26,368 nt of DNA from G963674665 sp964609625 (GTDB taxonomy: Bacteria > Desulfobacterota > Desulfovibrionia > Desulfovibrionales > Desulfovibrionaceae). The notes beneath the pieces were generated by a model. The model made no database searches. It was not told the origin of the DNA and was given only the letters and a program-made list of their open reading frames with translations. Positions within the stretch are counted from its first letter, which is position 1. Each line of letters begins with the position of its first letter. Positions 21,551-26,368 of this stretch are shown piece by piece. The stretch lies in the NCBI GenBank assembly GCA_964609625.1, contig CAZSRS010000048.1, forward strand, positions 1 through 26,368, written 5' to 3'. Position numbers and translations under genes: made by a program.

Positions 21551-23602
21551 GTGAAAAACTTGAAGTTGGCGGTCAAGATCGGTTTCGGATTCGGCATTCT
21601 CATCGTCATTGCCTGCTCCTTGGGAGGATTGGCCATCTACAACATGTCGCAGGTGGAGAGGGAATCCACCAGGTTGGCCCACGAATACGTCCCTGAAGTG
21701 AGCATCGCCAACGAGGTGGAGCGCAACGCCCTGCTGCTGATGTACGACATGCGCGGTTATGGCTTGTCCCAGGAGAACACCTTCCTGCAGACCTCCCGTG
21801 ACTTCATGAAAAAGCTGGAAGGCTTCCTGGAGCAGGCCCGACAACATGCCGAGAAATTCCCGCAACTCGTGGCCCTGAAACAGAACGTGACCGAGGCCAC
21901 GACCAAGAAGGACCAGTACAAAGCGCTCATGGACGATACCGAGACCATGGTCAGAACCATGGAGCGCCTGAACACCCAGCTCTTCGAAGCCGCCGTGTCC
22001 TTCATGCAGGAAGCCGAGGCCTATCTGCACTCCCAGGAAGAGGCGATCAAGAAGGAATTCTTCGAAGAGACCCCGACGCACAAGCTTGTTGAGCGTCTAG
22101 ACAAGATCACTAAGATCAACAACATCATCAACATGGGTAACAATAGCCGCATCAACAACTTCCGCGGCCGCGCCCTGCGCGACATGAACATTTTCAATAC
22201 GGCCATGGAGCCCTTTCAACAGATCGAGAAGCTCCTGGACGAGATCCGAGCCACCACGCGCCAGGATGTCAACCTCAAACAGTTGGACACCATCCGCTCG
22301 GCCGCCAACGCCTACAAGGGGGCGTTGCAGGAGTACGGCACCAACTGGAACCGGTTGGAGGAAGTCAACAAGCAGCGCACCGAGGTAGGCACGCAAGTGC
22401 TCCACGCCGCCCAGCAGACTTCGATAGCCGGCATGGAACAAACCACCGAAATAGCCGACGCCGCGGTGGAAAGCCTCAACGCCGCCTCCACGATCATGGT
22501 CGTGGGCCTGACCATCGCTACCCTCATCGGCATCGTAGTGGCTGTTTTCCTGACCCGCGCCATCACCCGCCCCATCGTCAAGGGTGTGGCCTTTGCCCAG
22601 GCCATGTCCACGGGCGACTTCACCCAGACGCTGGAGATCGACCAGAAGGACGAGGTGGGTATCCTGGCCAGCGCATTGAACGAGATGGTCATCCAATTGC
22701 GCGAGGTGGTGGCCGACGTCCAGACCGCCACGGACAACGTGGCTTCGGGCAGCGAAGAACTGTCGTCCTCGGCTCAGAGCCTGTCCCAGGGCGCCACCGA
22801 ACAGGCAGCCAGCGTGGAGGAGGTCTCCTCCTCCATGGAGCAAATGACCTCCAACATCCGCCAAAACGCCGAGAACGCGCAGCAGACGCAGCAGATCGCG
22901 GTCAAGGCGGCCAAGGACGCCGAAGAGGGCGGCAAGGCCGTATCCCAGGCCGTGGAGGCCATGAAGAACATCGCCGAGAAGATCTCCATCATCGAGGAGA
23001 TCGCCCGCCAGACCAACCTCTTGGCCCTCAACGCGGCCATCGAGGCGGCACGCGCCGGAGAGCACGGCAAGGGCTTCGCCGTGGTGGCCGCCGAGGTGCG
23101 CAAGCTGGCCGAACGTAGCGGCGCGGCCGCCGCCGAGATCAGCGAACTCTCCACCTCCAGCGTCCGCGTGGCCGAGGATGCGGGCCAGATGCTGACCAAG
23201 ATGGTCCCGGATATCAAAAAGACCGCGGACCTGATCCAGGAGATCGCCGCCGCCAGCAACGAGCAGAACTCCGGAGCCCAGCAGATCAACAAGGCAATCC
23301 AGCAGCTCGATCAGGTGGTACAGCAAAACGCCTCGGCCTCCGAGGAGATGGCCTCCACCTCCGAGGAACTCTCCAGCCAAGCCGAGCAGCTCATGAGCAC
23401 CATGAGCTTCTTCAGGGTCAGCACCGGCAACTCAGCCTCACAGAAGCGTGCCGTCAAGGCCCTTCCGGCCGGGCGCCCCGCGGGTCGCCAAAAACCGGCC
23501 GTGAACGCCGCGAGGCACCCCAACGGCAAACCCAAGGCGCAGGGGAGCGGTTTGGCCCTGGACATGGGCGCGGCCTCTGACGAGGACTTCGAGCGGTTCT
23601 AA
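21551..23602 (+). CDS. methyl-accepting chemotaxis protein with helical-bimodular sensor domain
   Basis: A 683-aa transmembrane chemoreceptor. TM1 is about 9-31 (IGFGFGILIVIACSLGGLAI). A long all-helical periplasmic region (about 32-310) with NALLLMYDMRGYGLSQ fits the HBM class. TM2 is about 313-335, followed by a HAMP (TRAITRPIVKGVAFAQ), then the signalling hairpin around 481-523 (IARQTNLLALNAAIEAARAG, FAVVAAEVRKLAERS). The Lys/Arg/Pro-rich tail ends DEDFERF, which may tether CheR/CheB. The GTG at 21551 is chosen because AGGAGG is 6 nt upstream; the longer frame from 21488 is not supported. A cheW gene follows 22 bp later. Confidence 0.93.
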   Translation: MKNLKLAVKIGFGFGILIVIACSLGGLAIYNMSQVERESTRLAHEYVPEVSIANEVERNALLLMYDMRGYGLSQENTFLQTSRDFMKKLEGFLEQARQHAEKFPQLVALKQNVTEATTKKDQYKALMDDTETMVRTMERLNTQLFEAAVSFMQEAEAYLHSQEEAIKKEFFEETPTHKLVERLDKITKINNIINMGNNSRINNFRGRALRDMNIFNTAMEPFQQIEKLLDEIRATTRQDVNLKQLDTIRSAANAYKGALQEYGTNWNRLEEVNKQRTEVGTQVLHAAQQTSIAGMEQTTEIADAAVESLNAASTIMVVGLTIATLIGIVVAVFLTRAITRPIVKGVAFAQAMSTGDFTQTLEIDQKDEVGILASALNEMVIQLREVVADVQTATDNVASGSEELSSSAQSLSQGATEQAASVEEVSSSMEQMTSNIRQNAENAQQTQQIAVKAAKDAEEGGKAVSQAVEAMKNIAEKISIIEEIARQTNLLALNAAIEAARAGEHGKGFAVVAAEVRKLAERSGAAAAEISELSTSSVRVAEDAGQMLTKMVPDIKKTADLIQEIAAASNEQNSGAQQINKAIQQLDQVVQQNASASEEMASTSEELSSQAEQLMSTMSFFRVSTGNSASQKRAVKALPAGRPAGRQKPAVNAARHPNGKPKAQGSGLALDMGAASDEDFERF

Positions 23603-23624
23603 CCTCTTGCCGAAGGTGGCTGCC

Positions 23625-24191
23625 ATGAACGCGCAAAACACCGAGCTGCACCAATATCTCACCTTCACCCTTGGCGGGGAACTCTTCGCCATGGACATAG
23701 CCACGGTGCGTGAGATCATCGACGACAAGAACATCACCAAGATCCCGCGCATGCCCCCGTACATGCGCGGGGTCATCAACATCCGCGGCCAGGCCGTTCC
23801 GGTCATCGACCTGCGCCTGAAGTTCGGCATGAGCAGGACCGAAATGCGTATCGACACCTGCGTGATCATCACCGAGGTGAGTCTCGAAACATCGCGGGGC
23901 GGTGTTCCGATACAAGCCGCCCCCGCCGTGGTGGGCGCTCTGGCCGACTCGGTGCAGGAGGTCATCGAGCTGACTCCCGAGAACATCGCCCCCACCCCCC
24001 GTCTCGGAGCGGCCATCGACACCCGCTTCATCCGGGGCATGGCCCGACAGAACGAACGTTTCATCATTGTCCTGGACATCGACGCGGTCTTCTCCGGCCA
24101 GGAACTTACGGACTTGGGCCTGGCCGGCAGCGAGACCGCCGCGGCTGCGGGGCCTGACACAGGACGGCCCGAAGCGCCTACCGGGATCTGA
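23625..24191 (+). CDS. cheW: CheW chemotaxis coupling protein
   Basis: A 188-aa CheW that links chemoreceptors to the CheA kinase. Family signatures are YLTFTLGGELFAMDIATVREII, MRGVINIRGQAVPVIDLRLKFG and, after an insert, VQEVIELTPENI and ERFIIVLDIDAVFS. The stretch ETSRGGVPIQAAPA between strands and the Ala/Gly/Pro-rich C-terminal tail make it longer than minimal CheW (about 160 aa). The ATG at 23625 has AAGGTGG upstream; a TTG at 23607 is possible but less likely. It follows the chemoreceptor gene closely and should be cotranscribed with it; no cheA is in the window. Confidence 0.93.
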   Translation: MNAQNTELHQYLTFTLGGELFAMDIATVREIIDDKNITKIPRMPPYMRGVINIRGQAVPVIDLRLKFGMSRTEMRIDTCVIITEVSLETSRGGVPIQAAPAVVGALADSVQEVIELTPENIAPTPRLGAAIDTRFIRGMARQNERFIIVLDIDAVFSGQELTDLGLAGSETAAAAGPDTGRPEAPTGI

Positions 24192-24209
24192 AAACGCCTG
24201 AGAACCTCC

Positions 24210-24247
24210 ACACGGGCTCCTGGCCGCAGGCCTGGGGCCCGTGTTTG
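24210..24247 (+). terminator. terminator-like hairpin after cheW
   Basis: ACACGGGC (24210-24217) pairs with GCCCGTGT (24237-24244), with further pairing possible inside, followed by TTGCTC. The stem is strong and the T run short. Confidence 0.55.
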
Positions 24248-24275
24248 CTCCCGCCCTCCATGCCTGCCCGGCGCG

Positions 24276-24323
24276 TATAATACCTTCGGCGGTTTTCCAA
24301 TCTCCAGGTTTTTCCACCGATAA
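24276..24323 (+). promoter_or_regulatory. candidate promoter elements of the second chemoreceptor gene
   Basis: A perfect TATAAT lies at 24276-24281 without a recognisable -35. ACCGATAA (24316-24323) is one base from the sigma28 (FliA) -10 element GCCGATAA, but its -35 is poor. A TTGACA is at 24347-24352 without a good -10. Which is used cannot be decided by eye. Confidence 0.25.
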
Positions 24324-24415
24324 ACCGGCTGTCACATATTTGTCTCTTGACACCCCTCTGACCTATGGCCACCATTCCTCTACCGTTCAAAGCCAACAGT
24401 CTCCCGGGAGGAGTC

Positions 24416-25948
24416 ATGAACCTACGCATCAAGGCATACTGCTGCTTCGGAGGGGGAGTGGCGGCAACCTTCATCATCTGTGCCGTTGCCCTCGCCGGCG
24501 CCTCCGGCCTGTTTTTTTGGAGTACCCTGGCCGCCGCCATCCTCTCCCTGGCCTGCACCGCCACCCTACTGCACCTGCTGCGCTCGGCCCTGGCCGAACT
24601 TGCCGGCCACGCCACGCTCCTGGAAGGGGCGCGCACCTCCATGGCCTTCCACCAGCGCCTCACTCCCGGCAAGGACCCGGAACTCGGCCACCTGGCCCGA
24701 AGCGTCAACGGCTTCCTGGACGCCGTGCTCCAGATACTCAACCTCAACCGCACCATGCTCGACGCCATCCCCTCCCCCACGTTCCTGCTCGATCCGGACA
24801 ACCGCGTGCTGTTGGCCAACATGGCCACCGCGCGCTTCGCCGGCGTGCACATCCGCGAGATCAAGGGCAGACGAGGCATGGAATTGTTCGGCCATGTTCC
24901 GGACAAGCTGGTGCTCTGTCGCCCCACCCATGGAAGCAGGGAGGACGCGATCCTGCGCGTGGAGGGGCAGAACGGTCCCCGCACCTATCTGCTCAAGGAG
25001 GAGGAGGTCAAAAGCCGCGAGGGCCGGACCATTGGGTATCTCAAAATTCTTCAGGACATCACCATGATCCATGAACAGGAGCGGCAGTTGCATGAGACCG
25101 TGGCGCGCATCACCGCCACGGGCGAAAGTGTGGCCGAGGCCGCCCAGGGCATGGACGCCATCGCCGCCGAGATGCGGACCAGGGTGCTCGAAGCCAGCAA
25201 CGGCGCTCAAACCCAGAAGAACCGCGTGCAGCAAAGCGTGGAGGACATCCACTCCCTTCAGGAAAACCTCACTGCCATGGCCCAGGCCACGGATGATACC
25301 ATGGATCAGGCCAAACAGGCCAACCGCATGGCCAGCACGAGCGCGGCGATCATGGACAAGGCCCTGCAGGCCATCGAGGAGGTCAACACCCTGGCCACCG
25401 CCCTGTGCGACCAGATGCGGGCGCTCGACCGCCAGGCCGAGGATATCGGCGACGTGGCCCATGCCATCGCCGACATCGCCGACCAGACCAACCTTCTGGC
25501 GCTCAACGCGGCCATCGAGGCGGCCAGGGCCGGCGATGCCGGCAAGGGATTCGCCGTGGTGGCGGGCGAGGTCCGCAAGCTCGCCGAGCGCACCATGCTT
25601 GCCACCCAGGAAGTGGAGCGGACAACTGTCGCCATCCAGCAGCAGACCCGACAGGGGGTGACCAGCATGGAACGCGCGACAAAGGCCGTGCACCAAGCCA
25701 CGGGATACGCCAGGGAGTCCGGCCAAGTCCTGCGGGAAATCGTGACCCTTGTGGACGACACCTTCGCACGCATGCAGACCATGCGCCGGAGCACGGAACT
25801 CCAGGAACACTCCGTGGGCGAGATAGCCGCCAGCATGGCCGAGGTGGAGCGCGTATCCAGGGAAACCACCGAGGGCATGGAGCGCGCCAGCGCAACCATG
25901 ACCCGACTCCAGGAACTGGCCGGCCAACTCAGGGCCAAATGCGGCTGA
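24416..25948 (+). CDS. methyl-accepting chemotaxis protein with PAS sensor and no periplasmic domain
   Basis: A 510-aa receptor. Two hydrophobic helices (about 11-30 and 34-55) are almost adjacent, so there is no real periplasmic part. A HAMP-like linker leads to a PAS domain (about 112-225; LDAIPSPTFLLDPDNRVLLANMATARF, then YLKILQDITMIHEQE), making the signal cytoplasmic. The methyl-accepting region follows, with its tip near 350-390 (IADQTNLLALNAAIEAARAG, FAVVAGEVRKLAERT). Ribosome binding site GGGAGGAG lies just before ATG 24416; an upstream ATG at 24365 in frame is less likely. The C-terminus ends soon after the coiled coil (QLRAKCG), without the tail seen in the neighbouring receptor. 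Confidence 0.93.
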   Translation: MNLRIKAYCCFGGGVAATFIICAVALAGASGLFFWSTLAAAILSLACTATLLHLLRSALAELAGHATLLEGARTSMAFHQRLTPGKDPELGHLARSVNGFLDAVLQILNLNRTMLDAIPSPTFLLDPDNRVLLANMATARFAGVHIREIKGRRGMELFGHVPDKLVLCRPTHGSREDAILRVEGQNGPRTYLLKEEEVKSREGRTIGYLKILQDITMIHEQERQLHETVARITATGESVAEAAQGMDAIAAEMRTRVLEASNGAQTQKNRVQQSVEDIHSLQENLTAMAQATDDTMDQAKQANRMASTSAAIMDKALQAIEEVNTLATALCDQMRALDRQAEDIGDVAHAIADIADQTNLLALNAAIEAARAGDAGKGFAVVAGEVRKLAERTMLATQEVERTTVAIQQQTRQGVTSMERATKAVHQATGYARESGQVLREIVTLVDDTFARMQTMRRSTELQEHSVGEIAASMAEVERVSRETTEGMERASATMTRLQELAGQLRAKCG

Positions 25949-26217
25949 GGGGGCAGCGCGCATCAAGCCCTCACGCTTGACGAACGCAACATGCACCTTC
26001 CGGCAGCGAATCTCGCGTGCCAGGCTTCCGAAAAAATGGTAGGGTAACCGCGGCAATGCGGCATTTCATTGTGGACTATGTGACAGTTGTTGTGACGATA
26101 TCGCAATACGTCCGTAATGGTTCCCGTGATAAGTTGGCATGTAGGAAGAGTGTTGTTGTCTCAACTCCACAACGATCTTGAGTTTTCTCAGGTTCATCAA
26201 ACACGGGAGAGCATTGT
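25949..26217. other. intergenic region with hairpin and FNR/CRP-like site
   Basis: No gene is seen here. A weak hairpin TCAAGC-cctcac-GCTTGA (25963-25980) follows the receptor gene. TGTGAC occurs at 26079-26084 and 26091-26096 (12-bp period). The second copy is part of TTGTGA-N5-TCGCAA (26090-26106), which resembles a CRP/FNR-family operator with a spacer one base short. The region is less GC-rich than the genes around it. Confidence 0.35.
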
Positions 26218-26352
26218 ATGATTCGCGTCGTGATTGTTTCATTGTTGATGTTGGCCTGCTGCCTGTCCGCCCCAGCGGCTTTTGCCCAGGAGGACTGTCC
26301 CCGCGGCACTCTGGACAGGAGTTTCGCCCCACAGACCTTATTTTCCGAATAA
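26218..26352 (+). CDS. 44-aa secreted peptide or truncated binding-protein start
   Basis: GGGAGAG precedes ATG 26218. The product is a textbook signal peptide (MIRVVIVSLLMLACCLSAPA plus AFA) followed by QEDCPRGTLDRSF and a short end APQTLFSE, closed by TAA-TAG. The CPRGTLD start of the mature part resembles phosphate/phosphite/phosphonate (PhnD-like) binding proteins as I remember them. If that is right, the gene is broken here, because such proteins run about 300 aa. The window ends 16 bases later, so whether coding resumes cannot be seen. It may equally be a genuine small exported peptide. Confidence 0.5.
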   Translation: MIRVVIVSLLMLACCLSAPAAFAQEDCPRGTLDRSFAPQTLFSE

Positions 26353-26368
26353 TAGCAATGAAATAAGT

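Noticed and set aside
21097..23380. Long minus-strand frames opposite the first chemoreceptor
   Set aside because: Their translations are His/Gly/Leu-rich antisense shadows of coiled-coil codons with no ribosome sites.
25963..25980. Terminator after the second chemoreceptor gene
   Set aside because: The hairpin has only 6 bp and no T run, so it is not listed as a terminator.

Overview
The window looks like chromosome from a high-GC sulfate-reducing member of the Desulfovibrionaceae (Desulfovibrio in the broad sense). The main clues are a periplasmic sirohydrochlorin cobaltochelatase (CbiK-P type) followed by a FecCD/BtuCD-type transporter and cobI, several chemoreceptors and PAS-rich sensors, and hypF for [NiFe]-hydrogenase maturation. 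This placement comes from gene content and remembered family resemblance; no database search was run.

Left half (1-9082), almost all minus strand. It opens with the 5' end of a CxxCxC protein cut by the window edge. Next is a small plus-strand XRE/HigA-like regulator broken by an in-frame TAG, then a strong terminator. A minus-strand series follows, read right to left: cbiK, ABC permease, ABC ATPase, periplasmic binding protein and cobI form a cobalamin operon behind a cobalamin riboswitch and a good promoter. Downstream lie a 52-aa YqaE/Pmp3 peptide, a secreted family 3 beta-N-acetylhexosaminidase, an AraC regulator, an EamA exporter and a secreted protein of unknown function. Between the AraC and EamA genes are three consecutive hairpins.

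Middle (9083-20252), plus strand. The divergent region 9083-9507 carries the riboswitch and promoters facing both ways. Then come a cytoplasmic four-PAS hybrid histidine kinase with two repeated Cys motifs, an exported M15 peptidase with its own promoter and terminator, FabI translationally coupled to HypF, a receiver-GGDEF diguanylate cyclase, and a tightly packed three-gene cluster (exported VWA protein, short PspA/IM30-like coiled-coil protein, small membrane protein) behind a regulatory region dense in repeats.

Right end (20253-26368). A TVP38/DedA-like membrane protein on the minus strand converges on the VWA cluster at a 20-nt perfect palindrome. An AT-rich stretch of about 430 bp, possibly holding gene debris, separates it from a chemoreceptor-CheW pair and a second chemoreceptor with a cytoplasmic PAS sensor. 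The window ends with a tiny secreted ORF that may be a broken start of a PhnD-like binding protein.

No tRNA, rRNA, CRISPR array or insertion sequence was seen. The least explained parts are the VWA/PspA-like cluster with its repeat-rich leader, the Cys-motif PAS domains, and the broken or remnant genes at 232-519, about 21198-21407 and 26218-26352.
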